Below, piece after piece: positions 30,154 through 39,059 of a stretch of 64,000 nucleotides of DNA (within the stretch, counting starts at the first letter, position 1; the number at the start of each line of letters is the position of its first letter). The notes under the pieces were generated by a model. It was not told the DNA's origin. It was given only the letters and a program-made list of their open reading frames with translations, and did not search any database. The DNA comes from an uncultured Paraprevotella sp. (GTDB lineage: Bacteria; Bacteroidota; Bacteroidia; Bacteroidales; Bacteroidaceae): contig CALUIS010000004.1 of assembly GCA_944320765.1 (NCBI GenBank), positions 93,143 to 157,142 of the forward strand. Direction: 5' to 3'. The position numbers and the translations under genes were made by a program.

Positions 30154-30235
30154 CCTTCGTCCCTTTCGTTAGGTAGGCATGAGTCATGATGCCGACTTGT
30201 ACAATCAACCCAATGCTTCGTGAGAGGGACTAAGG
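30154..30235. other. Structured element (nested stem-loops) in the AT-rich island
   Basis: CCTTCGTCCCTTTC (30154-30167) pairs with GAGAGGGACTAAGG (30222-30235) over 13 bp with one mismatch. Inside, GGCAT (30176-30180) pairs with ATGCC (30189-30193). It follows the nuclease stop by 28 nt. It lacks a T-run, so it may be an RNA structure or a mobile-element end rather than a simple terminator. The rest of 30126-30297 shows nothing else. Confidence 0.5.
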
Positions 30236-30297
30236 TTTACCAAAGATGAAACTGCTTCGCCTTTGATGGCTTAGGTCGTTCTCTTTGCTATTTTGTT

Positions 30298-30492
30298 TTA
30301 TATTATACTATATATTATATTTAGTGCTACTACAGTAAACGACGTGTTACTTAGCCATTTTACTTCATAATTCTGGCTTTCCCATTGTTCAGCTAAGCCA
30401 TGCAAGAAACTTTCAGCGTTACAATTTGGTATTTTATCAAATTTTACCTCGTGCGGTGCGTTGATACCATCAATACATACGACTTTCTTCAT
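30298..30492 (-). CDS. Small hypothetical protein
   Basis: 64 residues starting MKKVVCIDGINAPHEVKFDKIPNCNAESF, with no signal peptide. The composition and the lack of rare codon runs suggest real coding, but I do not recognise a family. It is AT-rich like the nuclease gene and points toward it (convergent). It may be a remnant or a small partner gene. Confidence 0.45.
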   Translation of the reverse strand: MKKVVCIDGINAPHEVKFDKIPNCNAESFLHGLAEQWESQNYEVKWLSNTSFTVVALNIIYSII

Positions 30493-30740
30493 AATCTATT
30501 TTATTCTTATGATTAATTTGCATTTTTGCCATTATGCTTATATGACTATAACCCACAGGGCATCTACCGTTGCCTTGTCTTGAGAAGATTAGAGTTTGCG
30601 AAGTTCCGAACTGCCAAGAACAAAGCGCTAAGTAAACGCCTTTCTCAAAATGTAGTCCCCAACACCCGCCTCCAGCGAGGCTTCTGTATGGGAACAACGC
30701 AAAGTTAAGACAAAAAAGTGAAATGAACACAAGAAAGAAG

Positions 30741-30770
30741 TTTGAATCCCGCGAATTTTGTCTAATTTTG
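30741..30770 (+). promoter_or_regulatory. Promoter of yraN
   Basis: TTTG (30741-30744) and TAATTTTG (30763-30770) are 18 nt apart, an exact consensus pair. It lies downstream of an in-frame ATG at 30758 and so fixes the yraN start at 30794. Confidence 0.8.
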
Positions 30771-30793
30771 CAATCATAGAGACGAAGGAAGAC

Positions 30794-31165
30794 ATGGCCG
30801 CACACAATGAACTGGGAAAGAAGGGGGAGGACTTGGCCGCCGCACATCTGCTGGCCGAAGGATACGCCATCCGACACCGGAACTGGCGGTGCGGACATAA
30901 GGAACTGGATATCGTGGCGGAAAAGGACGGGATGCTGGTGGTCGTGGAAGTGAAGACCCGCACGGACACGCTCTACGGCCTGCCGGAAGAGGCGGTCTCC
31001 GCCGGAAAGATACGGCGCATCGTGAGTTCCACCGATGCTTATCTCCGGAAGTTCGCCATTGACTTGCCGGTGCGCTTTGACTTGATTACGATTGTGACGG
31101 ACGAAGATGGGGAACTGCTGCTGAACCACATCCCGGATGCCTTCTATCCTCCTCTGTCCCGATGA
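30794..31165 (+). CDS. yraN: YraN/UPF0102 family protein
   Basis: About 123 residues, starting MAAHNELGKKGEDLAAAHLL. The segment ELDIVAEKDGMLVVVEVKTR holds the D...E-x-K residues of an endonuclease-like fold shared by this family; the biological role is still poorly defined. The start is set by the promoter just upstream. First gene after the AT-rich island, where GC content returns to normal. Confidence 0.9.
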   Translation: MAAHNELGKKGEDLAAAHLLAEGYAIRHRNWRCGHKELDIVAEKDGMLVVVEVKTRTDTLYGLPEEAVSAGKIRRIVSSTDAYLRKFAIDLPVRFDLITIVTDEDGELLLNHIPDAFYPPLSR

Positions 31166-31184
31166 AAACATAAACCAAAAAGAT

Positions 31185-31967
31185 ATGATGAACGCCCTCT
31201 ACATACTGGATGATTCCCCGTGGTTTGAGTGGATACGCCTCCAGGCGACCGAGTCCACCAATAAGTTCGTGAAGCATTACCGCCCCGTTTCTCCGAAAGA
31301 CATGGTCTTGGTGTCGGCGGACTTCCAGACTGCAGGCCGTGGACAAGCCGGCAACTCTTGGGAGTCGGAAGAAGGCCAGAACCTGCTGTTCAGCCTGTTG
31401 CTCCACCCCCGTGACGTGGCGGCCGACCGTCAGTTCGTGTTGTCCCAAGCCATGGCCCTGGCCGTATGCGAGACACTTTCCGGTTATGCCGGAGAAGGCG
31501 TCAGCATCAAATGGCCGAACGACATTTACTGGAACGACCGTAAAATCTGCGGCACACTCATTGAGAACACCCTTTCGGGCAAGAATATAGAAGACTGCAT
31601 CATCGGAGTGGGTGTCAATGTCAACCAGACAGACTTCAAGAGTGACGCGCCCAATCCCGTATCGCTCCGTCAGGTCACGGGCAAGGAACACGAGGCGGTG
31701 TTCATTCTGGCGGAAATCATCAAGCGTTTCAAAGACCGTCTCCAACAAATCCGGCAAGGAGACGCGGATGCTGTCGCACAAGACTACCGGAACCGTTTGT
31801 ACCGCCGCGAAGGTTTCCATCCTTATCAGGACGGAAAGGAGGTCTTCGAGGCCGAAATCCGCAGTGTGGAACCCACGGGGCATCTGGTGCTGGCCGGACG
31901 CGACGGGACGGAACGGCGGTACGCGTTCAAGGAAGTCCGTTTCCTCATCCCCGGTGTTGAATCATAA
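31185..31967 (+). CDS. birA: Biotin--[acetyl-CoA-carboxylase] ligase
   Basis: 260 residues. The biotin/ATP-binding loop is seen as GRGQAGNSWES, followed by 'LLFSLLLHP' and 'IKWPNDIYW', the core of biotin protein ligases. There is no N-terminal HTH, so it is the ligase-only form and not a repressor. It attaches biotin to carboxylase subunits. It follows yraN by 19 nt; the start at 31185 or 31188 gives the family N-terminus. Confidence 0.93.
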   Translation: MMNALYILDDSPWFEWIRLQATESTNKFVKHYRPVSPKDMVLVSADFQTAGRGQAGNSWESEEGQNLLFSLLLHPRDVAADRQFVLSQAMALAVCETLSGYAGEGVSIKWPNDIYWNDRKICGTLIENTLSGKNIEDCIIGVGVNVNQTDFKSDAPNPVSLRQVTGKEHEAVFILAEIIKRFKDRLQQIRQGDADAVAQDYRNRLYRREGFHPYQDGKEVFEAEIRSVEPTGHLVLAGRDGTERRYAFKEVRFLIPGVES

Positions 31968-31987
31968 CCTTTTTAACATACTTATTT

Positions 31988-32698
31988 ATGGCTAAATTCA
32001 AGAGAATCCTCCTCAAACTGAGCGGCGAAAGCCTCATGGGAGAGCAACGCTACGGCATCGACGAGAAACGTCTGGCCGAATATGCGGAACAAATCAAGGA
32101 AGTGCGCGACATGGGCGTGCAGATAGGCATCGTCATCGGAGGCGGCAACATCTTCCGCGGCCTCACGGGAGCCGGCAAGGGCTTCGACCGTGTGAAGGGC
32201 GACCAGATGGGCATGTGTGCCACGGTCATCAACTCCCTGGGGCTGAGCAGCGCGCTGGGAGCCATCGGCGTGAAAAGCCGCGTCCTGACCGCCATCCGCA
32301 TGGAACCCATCGGAGAGTTCTACAGCAAGTGGAAGGCCATTGAATACCTGGAGGCAGGCGAAGTGGTCATCATGAGCGCCGGCACGGGCAACCCTTATTT
32401 CACCACCGACACGGGTTCTTCCTTGCGGGGTATCGAGATAGAGGCCGACGTGATGCTCAAGGGCACGCGTGTGGACGGCGTGTACACCGCCGACCCGGAG
32501 AAGGACCCGACGGCCACGAAGTTCAAAGACATCACCTACGATGAGATTTACAACCGTGGCCTGAAAGTGATGGACCTCACTGCCACCACCATGTGCAAGG
32601 AGAATCGCTTGCCCATCTACGTTTTCAACATGGATGTGTACGGCAACCTGAAGAAAGTCATGGAAGGCGAGGACATCGGCACGCTGGTGCATAATTGA
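31988..32698 (+). CDS. pyrH: UMP kinase
   Basis: 236 residues with the hexameric UMP kinase motifs KLSGESLMG near the start, 'VIGGGNIFRG' and 'MSAGTGNPYFTTD'. It phosphorylates UMP to UDP in pyrimidine synthesis. It precedes frr, as in many bacteria, with a frr promoter in the gap. Confidence 0.97.
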   Translation: MAKFKRILLKLSGESLMGEQRYGIDEKRLAEYAEQIKEVRDMGVQIGIVIGGGNIFRGLTGAGKGFDRVKGDQMGMCATVINSLGLSSALGAIGVKSRVLTAIRMEPIGEFYSKWKAIEYLEAGEVVIMSAGTGNPYFTTDTGSSLRGIEIEADVMLKGTRVDGVYTADPEKDPTATKFKDITYDEIYNRGLKVMDLTATTMCKENRLPIYVFNMDVYGNLKKVMEGEDIGTLVHN

Positions 32699-32728
32699 GG
32701 CTGTCCCGCGATTTCGTCCGCCGTTTTA

Positions 32729-32759
32729 TTGCAGATAAATAAAAAATCTGCTACTTTTG
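32729..32759 (+). promoter_or_regulatory. Promoter of frr
   Basis: TTG (32729-32731) and TACTTTTG (32752-32759) are 20 nt apart. A small GCAGAT/ATCTGC inverted repeat lies in the spacer. Confidence 0.6.
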
Positions 32760-32809
32760 TTTCGTAAACTTCAAATGTATCATCTATACGAACTAATAAA
32801 AAGATAAAA

Positions 32810-33370
32810 ATGGCAGATTCAAAGACTATCCTTGACGAAGCGCAAGAGAAAATGGACATGGCAGTGATGTACCTGGACGACGCCTTGGCACACATCCGCG
32901 CCGGAAAGGCCGACATGCGGCTGCTCGACGGCATACGGGTGGACTCCTACGGTTCGATGGTGCCCATCAACAATGTGGCGTCCGTCACCACGCCGGACGC
33001 GCGCACCATCGCCATCAAGCCTTGGGACAAGAACATGTTCCGCCCCATCGAGAAGGCTATCATTGACTCGGACCTGGGCATCATGCCGGAGAACAACGGC
33101 GAAATCATCCGCATCGGCATCCCGCCCCTGACCGAGGAGCGGCGCAAGCAGCTGGCCAAGCAGTGCAAGGGCGAATGCGAGAATGCCAAGGTGAGCGTGC
33201 GCAACGCCCGCCGCGACGCCATCGACGCGCTGAAGAAAGCCGTGAAGGATGGCATGGCCGAGGACGAGCAGAAGGATGCCGAGGCCAAGCTGCAAAAGAC
33301 GCACGACAAGTACATCAAGCAGATTGACGACTTGTTCGCGGCCAAAGACAAAGAAATCATGACCGTCTGA
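32810..33370 (+). CDS. frr: Ribosome recycling factor
   Basis: 186 residues, full length, with '[34 protein letters not shown]' character at residues ~25-60 and the three-helix bundle ends. It splits the post-termination ribosome with EF-G. The stop TGA overlaps the rsgA ATG (TGATG, 33368-33372), so translation of rsgA is probably coupled to it. Confidence 0.97.
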   Translation: MADSKTILDEAQEKMDMAVMYLDDALAHIRAGKADMRLLDGIRVDSYGSMVPINNVASVTTPDARTIAIKPWDKNMFRPIEKAIIDSDLGIMPENNGEIIRIGIPPLTEERRKQLAKQCKGECENAKVSVRNARRDAIDALKKAVKDGMAEDEQKDAEAKLQKTHDKYIKQIDDLFAAKDKEIMTV

Positions 33371-34302
33371 TGCGAGGGCTGGTCATCCGCAATACAGGAA
33401 GCTGGTACGTCGTCCGCACGGACGACGGCCAGCTTGTTCCGTCTAAAGTGAAGGGCAACTTCCGGCTGAAGGGCATCCGCAGCACCAACCCGGTTGCGGT
33501 GGGCGACTACGTGCGGATCGCCTGCAACGCGGAAGGCACCGCCTTCATCACCGAAATCGAGGACCGCCGGAACTATATCATCCGCAAGGCTTCCAACCTG
33601 TCCAAGCAAAGCCATATCATCGCGGCCAACGTGGACCAGGTGTTTCTGCTGGCCACCGTCGCCCATCCTGAGACTTCCACCATCTTCATCGACCGCTTCC
33701 TGGCCTCGGCCGAAGCCTACCGCGTGCCGGTGTCGCTGATATTCAACAAGACCGACTGCTATGACGCGGACGAGCTACGCTGCCTGCAAGGCCTGACGCG
33801 CCTGTATTCCAGCATCGGCTACGCCTGCCACGCCTGCTCCGCCCTGCTCTGTCAGGGCATCGGCGAACTGCGGGAAGCCCTGAAGGGCAAGACCACCCTC
33901 TTCTCCGGCAACTCCGGGGTGGGGAAGTCCACGCTGCTCAACGCGCTGATTCCCGGGCTGGAGGTCAAGACGGCGGAAATCTCCGCCGCCCACGACACGG
34001 GGATGCACACCACGACGTTCAGCGAGATGTTCGACCTGCCGGGGGGCGGATGCGTCATCGACACGCCGGGCATCAAGGGGTTCGGCACGTTCGACTTCAA
34101 GAAAGAGGAGGTGGCCCACTATTTCCGCGAGATTTTCGAGGAGTCCGCCCGCTGCAAATACGGCGACTGCACCCATACGCACGAGCCGGGATGCGCCGTG
34201 CGGCAGGCCGTGGAGGAACACCGCATTAGCGAAAGCCGTTACGCGTCGTACCTCAACATGCTGGAAGATTCCGGCGAGGCCAAATACAGGCAAGCTTATT
34301 AA
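33370..34302 (+). CDS. rsgA: Ribosome small-subunit-dependent GTPase A
   Basis: 310 residues with the permuted GTPase order: N-terminal OB-fold, G4 'FNKTD', then G1 '[12 protein letters not shown]', then G3 'DTPGIKGFG'. A zinc-binding end follows ([14 protein letters not shown]). It helps mature the 30S subunit and so fits beside frr. Confidence 0.96.
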   Translation: MRGLVIRNTGSWYVVRTDDGQLVPSKVKGNFRLKGIRSTNPVAVGDYVRIACNAEGTAFITEIEDRRNYIIRKASNLSKQSHIIAANVDQVFLLATVAHPETSTIFIDRFLASAEAYRVPVSLIFNKTDCYDADELRCLQGLTRLYSSIGYACHACSALLCQGIGELREALKGKTTLFSGNSGVGKSTLLNALIPGLEVKTAEISAAHDTGMHTTTFSEMFDLPGGGCVIDTPGIKGFGTFDFKKEEVAHYFREIFEESARCKYGDCTHTHEPGCAVRQAVEEHRISESRYASYLNMLEDSGEAKYRQAY

Positions 34303-34322
34303 CCCTTTACAAAGAACCGTTC

Positions 34323-34787
34323 ATGGATATTCTTCTCATTACCCTCTTGTTCCTCTTCTGTGCCGTGTTGATGGCCGTGGAGCTGTTCATCCTGCCGGGC
34401 ACGAGCATCGCCGGCATCGTCGCGGGCTGCTGCCTGGTGGGGGCCAACTGGCTGGTGTTCGACCGTTTCGGCCTTACCGTCGGCTTGTGGGTGTTGGCCG
34501 CCTCATTGGTGGCCTGCTGCCTGATGGGGTGGTGGATGCTGCGTTCCAAGACCTTGGAGAGGTACTCGCTCCACAAGAGCATCGACTCCACCGCCGCCAC
34601 GCCGGAACAGCTTTCCGTGAAGCCCGGCGACGAGGGGGTGGCCACGACGCGGCTCGCCCTCATCGGCAACGCCGACATCCACGGCAAGACGGTGGAGGTG
34701 AAATCCGCAGACGGCTTCCTGGACGAAGGCACGCCCATTGTGGTGGTCCGCGTGGAGGAGGCCCAAGTCATTGTCAAAAAGCGATAA
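34323..34787 (+). CDS. NfeD-family membrane protein
   Basis: 154 residues. Two or three N-terminal membrane helices (ILLITLLFLFCAVLMAVELF and following) are joined to a C-terminal OB-fold-like domain (KPGDEGVATTRL... 'TVEVKSADGFLDEGTPIVVV'). Short NfeD proteins are encoded next to flotillins, as here 27 nt before floA, and are thought to work with them in membrane organisation. Confidence 0.85.
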   Translation: MDILLITLLFLFCAVLMAVELFILPGTSIAGIVAGCCLVGANWLVFDRFGLTVGLWVLAASLVACCLMGWWMLRSKTLERYSLHKSIDSTAATPEQLSVKPGDEGVATTRLALIGNADIHGKTVEVKSADGFLDEGTPIVVVRVEEAQVIVKKR

Positions 34788-34814
34788 TCATTCACTCTAA
34801 ACACTTTCAACCCT

Positions 34815-35810
34815 ATGGAGACAACATTTCTTTTTCCGGTGCTGCTCGCCGTGGTCGTCCTCGTCTGCCTGGCGATATTCTTCCATTTCGTGCCGTTCTT
34901 CCTTTGGCTCAACGCCAAGGTGTCCGGCGTGCACATCTCGCTCATCCAGCTGTTCCTGATGCGCCTGCGCAACGTGCCGCCCACCATCATCGTGGAGAGC
35001 CTGATCGAGGCTCATAAGGCTGGCTTGAAGACCATCACGCGGGACAACCTGGAAGCGCATTACATGACGGGCGGACACGTGCAGCGCGTGGTACACGCCC
35101 TCGTGTCGGCCGCCAAGGCCAACATCGACCTCTCGTTCGAGAAGGCCACGGCCATCGACCTGGCCGGGCGCGACGTGTTCGAGGCCGTGCAGACCTCCGT
35201 CAACCCCAAGGTGATTGACACGCCGCCCGTGGCCGCCGTGGCCAAGAATGGCATCCAGCTGATAGCCAAGGCCCGCGTCACGGTCCGCGCCAACATCCAC
35301 CAGCTCGTGGGCGGCGCCGGGGAGGACACCATCCTGGCCCGCGTGGGCGAGGGCATCGTCTCGTCCATCGGCTCGGCCGAAAGCCACGAGCAGGTGCTGG
35401 AGAACCCGGATTCCATTTCCAAGCTGGTACTCCGCAAGGGACTGGATGCCGGGACGGCCTTTGAGATCCTGTCCATCGACATCGCCGACATCGACGTGGG
35501 CAAGAACATCGGCGCCACGCTCCAGATGGACCAGGCCAACGCCGACAAGAACATCGCCCAGGCCAAGGCCGAGGAACGCCGCGCCATGGCCATCGCCGCC
35601 GAGCAGGAGATGAAGGCCAAGGCGCAGGAAGCCCGCGCCGAGGTCATCCAGGCCGAGGCCGAGGTGCCCAAGGCGCTCGCCCAAGCGCTCCGCGACGGCC
35701 ACATGGGATTCATGGACTACTACCGGCTGGAGAACCTGAAGGGCGACACCAACATGCGCGAGAACATCGGCAACCTGACCAAGGGCGACATCAAGGACGT
35801 GCTGAAATAA
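34815..35810 (+). CDS. floA: Flotillin-like protein FloA
   Basis: 331 residues: N-terminal membrane hairpin, SPFH domain (~60-200) and an alanine/glutamate-rich coiled coil ([18 protein letters not shown], then '[16 protein letters not shown]'). It marks ordered membrane regions. It pairs with the upstream nfeD gene. A hairpin follows at 35842. Confidence 0.93.
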   Translation: METTFLFPVLLAVVVLVCLAIFFHFVPFFLWLNAKVSGVHISLIQLFLMRLRNVPPTIIVESLIEAHKAGLKTITRDNLEAHYMTGGHVQRVVHALVSAAKANIDLSFEKATAIDLAGRDVFEAVQTSVNPKVIDTPPVAAVAKNGIQLIAKARVTVRANIHQLVGGAGEDTILARVGEGIVSSIGSAESHEQVLENPDSISKLVLRKGLDAGTAFEILSIDIADIDVGKNIGATLQMDQANADKNIAQAKAEERRAMAIAAEQEMKAKAQEARAEVIQAEAEVPKALAQALRDGHMGFMDYYRLENLKGDTNMRENIGNLTKGDIKDVLK

Positions 35811-35841
35811 GGGAAGCCGGGTTCGGTTAGATTTTTGGAAG

Positions 35842-35874
35842 GAGCCACCAGACGCGCTGCCGTCATGGTGGCTC
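35842..35874. terminator. Terminator hairpin after floA
   Basis: GAGCCACCA (35842-35850) pairs with TGGTGGCTC (35866-35874). It is 31 nt after the floA stop. Confidence 0.75.
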
Positions 35875-35999
35875 TTCTCGTGTATGCAAAAGGAAAGAAA
35901 ATCGCTCTGTTTTGCAGCAAAAAGTCCAAAAATCGGGATATTTACTGACGGATGTTCTGGTCAAGAGGCTTCAAATAGAATGTATCAGTAAATGCTTGT

Positions 36000-36440
36000 T
36001 TGCATTTGTTTGCGGGTTTTTACAAAAAAACCGCCGAATGGCGGATTTCTTTGCTGAAAGAAATTTTCGTCTTTGCTGGAAAAACACTTTTTTTCTCCGC
36101 ATTGCGGAGGGAAGTATTCCGCACAACGTCCGGATTTTATCCGCATTCTGTCAGAATTTGTTCCGCATGGCGGAGTCCGGTGCGGCTTTTCCTGTCTTTT
36201 TCTCTCTGTTTGCCTCCTTCTGGTGTGCCATTTCGGAAAACCAGAAGGAAAGGAAAAACCTCTGTTTGCTGTCGTGCCATTTCGCGTGGTCCGCACGCTT
36301 TTCGTTTTCCGCGTGCGGGCTGTCCGGCGCAGGCCGCGTTCCGGCATTAAAACGTCAAAGCTCCGCCACGCGAGAATCGCGTATTTTTGTCTGTCCGTCT
36401 TTCTGCCCGGAAATACGCGCTTCTCGCGTCTTGGAATTGA
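36000..36440 (-). repeat. Intergenic repeat element, copy B (between convergent genes)
   Basis: The 645-bp gap between floA and the convergent GH95 gene holds a second, inverted copy of the element at 8985-9430. Block 1 is the palindromic core at 36368-36429. Block 2 is at 36031-36078 (minus strand CAGCAAAGACG ... CTTTCAGCAAAGAAA ... GGCGG). The distance between blocks is about 350 bp here and 330 bp in copy A. Several open frames cross it; none is supported as a gene. Confidence 0.7.
36368..36429. repeat. 19-bp inverted repeat core of element B
   Basis: ACGCGAGAATCGCGTATTT (36368-36386) and its near-exact reverse complement (36411-36429, one mismatch) flank a 24-nt spacer. Each arm also contains its own small hairpin (ACGCGA-GAA-TCGCGT in the left arm). 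Confidence 0.9.
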
Positions 36441-36455
36441 CAATCTGACAATCTG

Positions 36456-38984
36456 TCAATCCCTTTCCGAGGGGAGCAGCGGGATTTCCGGCAAGTCAGA
36501 AGGGAGGTATCCTCCCCGGGCAAACACATAATCCTCTCCGGCTTTCGTCGCCACATCATATTCGTAAACCTTATGCAATATGGGGCGTTGCGGATGGATT
36601 TCCTTTGATATCAAAGGGGCTTTGATGGCCGCGCGATGGAAGAAGGGATTGGGGTTCTCGCCTGTGGCCGGACGCAAACCGTTTCCGGTGAGCGGCACGT
36701 AGGAACGGAGGCGCAGGTTGCCTCCCAGACGGGAATGCACCTTCACGCCAGCCAGTTCCGTCCCGTCCCATCGCATATCCACCACAAAGCCTCCGCGTGC
36801 CACCAGCCCCCCGACCTGTCCTTCCGGCCAGGCATCGGGCAGGGCAGGCAGCAAGTGTACCGCCCCGTCATGGCTCTGCAGCAGCATCTCGGCCACCCCG
36901 GCAGCGTACCCGAAATTGCCGTCAATCTGGAACGGCGGATGCGCGTCGAACAAGTTGGGATAAGTCCGCCCCTCGGGATGGCTGCCCGCCTCCGCGTCGC
37001 AGGGCAATAGCCTCAATAGGTTGCCGATGAGTTTGAACGCATGATTGCCGTCCAGCAAACGGGCCCACAGGTTGATTTTCCAGCCGATGGACCATCCTGT
37101 AGCTTCGTCGCCTCGCTGAAGCATGGTGTTCCTGATGGCTTGGAACAGCAAGGGATGCGCATACGGGGAAATCTGGTTGGACGGGTACAGTCCATAAGCG
37201 TGCGAGATATGCCGATGACGGTCGTCCGGACGGTCGGCATCCTCCAGCCATTCCTGCAACTGGTTGTGCCTTCCCACCTGCATGGGCGGCAGGCGGTCTA
37301 TCAGGCTCTGCAAGGAATCTTGCCACGCCTGCGGCTGGTTCAATATGCGGGCGGCCTGCAGGGCGTTGGACAAAACGTCGAACGCGATTTGGTTGTCCAT
37401 CGTGCAGCCGGCCGTCAGCGTGGACGCCTGCCCTGCATCCTCGCCACCGGGGCCATGCTCGGGCGACATGGACGGAACTGACACCATCCAGCCATAATGG
37501 GGATGTGGCACAAGGAAATCCATAAAGAAATCGGCGGCGCCCTTCAACGCCGGATAGACCGTTCCCAAATATTCCTTGTCGCCGGTATAAAGATAATGCT
37601 GCCACAGATGAGTGGAGAGCCAAGCTCCTCCGTTGGGCCATGTGCCATAGAACGCGTTGTCTACGGGGCCCGTGCACCGCCAGATATCCGTGTTGTGGTG
37701 GGCCACCCATCCGTCCGCGCCGTACATCACCCGTGCCGTTTCCTTTCCGCTTGCCGACAAGTCCTTGACCATCTCAATGAGAGGTTCGTGGGTCTCGGAC
37801 AGGTTTGTCACTTCCGCCGGCCAATAATTCATCTCCGTATTGATATTGATGGTGTACTTGCAGTCCCAGGGCGGCAGCAGCAGGTTGTTCCACTTTCCCT
37901 GCAGGTTGGCTGGTTGTCCGCCGGGCTGCGAGGAAGAAATCAGCAGGTAGCGTCCGTACTGGAACATCAGGGCCGCCAGCGAGACATCGTTGCCTTCGTT
38001 GAAGCGCCGGATACGTTCGGTGGTCTCCAACTCGGTATTTCTCCCTTCGCCCAAATCCAGCCGGACACGGTCGAACTGTTCCTTGTAAGCGGCGACGTGA
38101 GCCTCCAACAGGGTCTCATAGGGTTGCTTCATGGCTGTTTCCAACAAAGCCGCAGCTTTCCGGTGGGCGTTGCCCGACACGTCATTGTAAGCACGGAAAT
38201 TCGTGGCAGCTGCAATATACAGCGTAGCCGTTGTGGCATCCTCCACCCGGAGCATGCCGTTGCCGGCCTTGCACGTCCCTCCTTCGGTCTCCACCGCAGT
38301 GCGGGTCTCCATCCGGATGGCGCCGTCCACGCCTTCGTGCGCTTCGCCCCGGCCGGTCAGCACCAGGCATTTCCCGTCGGCGCTTACCCGCTGCACCGAC
38401 AACGGACACGCATAGCGCAAGGAAAAGGACAACGCCCCCGGCCGGCTGGCCTTCAGCCTCATGACTATCACGCGGGCAGGCAAGGAAGCGAAAACCTCCC
38501 TTTCATAACTCACGCCGTCCACTCGGTAAGTCGTGACAGCTACTGCACGGGAAAGGTCCAGTTCCCTGCGGTAATCCGCGAACTCCTCATGTCCGGGAAA
38601 CTCCAACAGCAGACTTCCCAACGTCAAGTACGGCATCCCTCCCGGCAAGGAATAGAACGTCCGGTCAACCAACTGCTGCGCTTCCATATTTCTTCCGGAG
38701 AAAATCAGGCTGCGCACTTCCTCCAGATGGGCCAATGCCTCCGGGCTGTCGTTGCGGCAGGGGCCTCCGGCCCACATCGTCTCCTCATTGAGTTGCAGTT
38801 CCTCTGCCGGCACGCCGCCATACACCATGGCCGCCATCGAAGAGTTACCGATGGGCAGGGCCTCCACCCATTCCTTGGCCGGCTGCTTGTACCACAGCTT
38901 CAGGTCGTCTGCCTGCATGGGAGACATCGTGCCCCAAAATACACACAAGAATATCCAAATAGGTTTCATCTTATAGTTTTTCAT
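36456..38984 (-). CDS. Glycoside hydrolase family 95 alpha-L-fucosidase
   Basis: 842 residues with a signal peptide (PIWIFLCVFWGTMSPMQA). The N-terminus LWYKQPAKEWVEALPIGNSSMAAMVYGG, the centre 'NINTEMNYWPAEVTNL', 'SMSPEHGPGG' and 'FQIDGNFG' are the conserved blocks of GH95, including the places of the catalytic Asn, Glu and Asp. Family members remove alpha-1,2-linked fucose from host glycans (some act on galactosides). It is likely exported. No SusC/D pair is adjacent. Translation could start at 38984 or at the ATG 15 nt later. Confidence 0.92.
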   Translation of the reverse strand: MKNYKMKPIWIFLCVFWGTMSPMQADDLKLWYKQPAKEWVEALPIGNSSMAAMVYGGVPAEELQLNEETMWAGGPCRNDSPEALAHLEEVRSLIFSGRNMEAQQLVDRTFYSLPGGMPYLTLGSLLLEFPGHEEFADYRRELDLSRAVAVTTYRVDGVSYEREVFASLPARVIVMRLKASRPGALSFSLRYACPLSVQRVSADGKCLVLTGRGEAHEGVDGAIRMETRTAVETEGGTCKAGNGMLRVEDATTATLYIAAATNFRAYNDVSGNAHRKAAALLETAMKQPYETLLEAHVAAYKEQFDRVRLDLGEGRNTELETTERIRRFNEGNDVSLAALMFQYGRYLLISSSQPGGQPANLQGKWNNLLLPPWDCKYTININTEMNYWPAEVTNLSETHEPLIEMVKDLSASGKETARVMYGADGWVAHHNTDIWRCTGPVDNAFYGTWPNGGAWLSTHLWQHYLYTGDKEYLGTVYPALKGAADFFMDFLVPHPHYGWMVSVPSMSPEHGPGGEDAGQASTLTAGCTMDNQIAFDVLSNALQAARILNQPQAWQDSLQSLIDRLPPMQVGRHNQLQEWLEDADRPDDRHRHISHAYGLYPSNQISPYAHPLLFQAIRNTMLQRGDEATGWSIGWKINLWARLLDGNHAFKLIGNLLRLLPCDAEAGSHPEGRTYPNLFDAHPPFQIDGNFGYAAGVAEMLLQSHDGAVHLLPALPDAWPEGQVGGLVARGGFVVDMRWDGTELAGVKVHSRLGGNLRLRSYVPLTGNGLRPATGENPNPFFHRAAIKAPLISKEIHPQRPILHKVYEYDVATKAGEDYVFARGGYLPSDLPEIPLLPSERD

Positions 38985-38999
38985 TATTTATACTAAAAA

Positions 39000-39038
39000 G
39001 GCGGGAGCATGATTCCGACCGAATCATCATCTCCCGCC
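39000..39038 (-). terminator. Terminator of the fumarase gene
   Basis: GGCGGGAG-c-ATGATTC pairs with GAATCAT-cat-CTCCCGCC (39000-39038); on the minus strand it is followed by TTTTT. It separates fum from the GH95 gene. Confidence 0.85.
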
Positions 39039-39059
39039 CCCCTATGGATCATTTAATGG

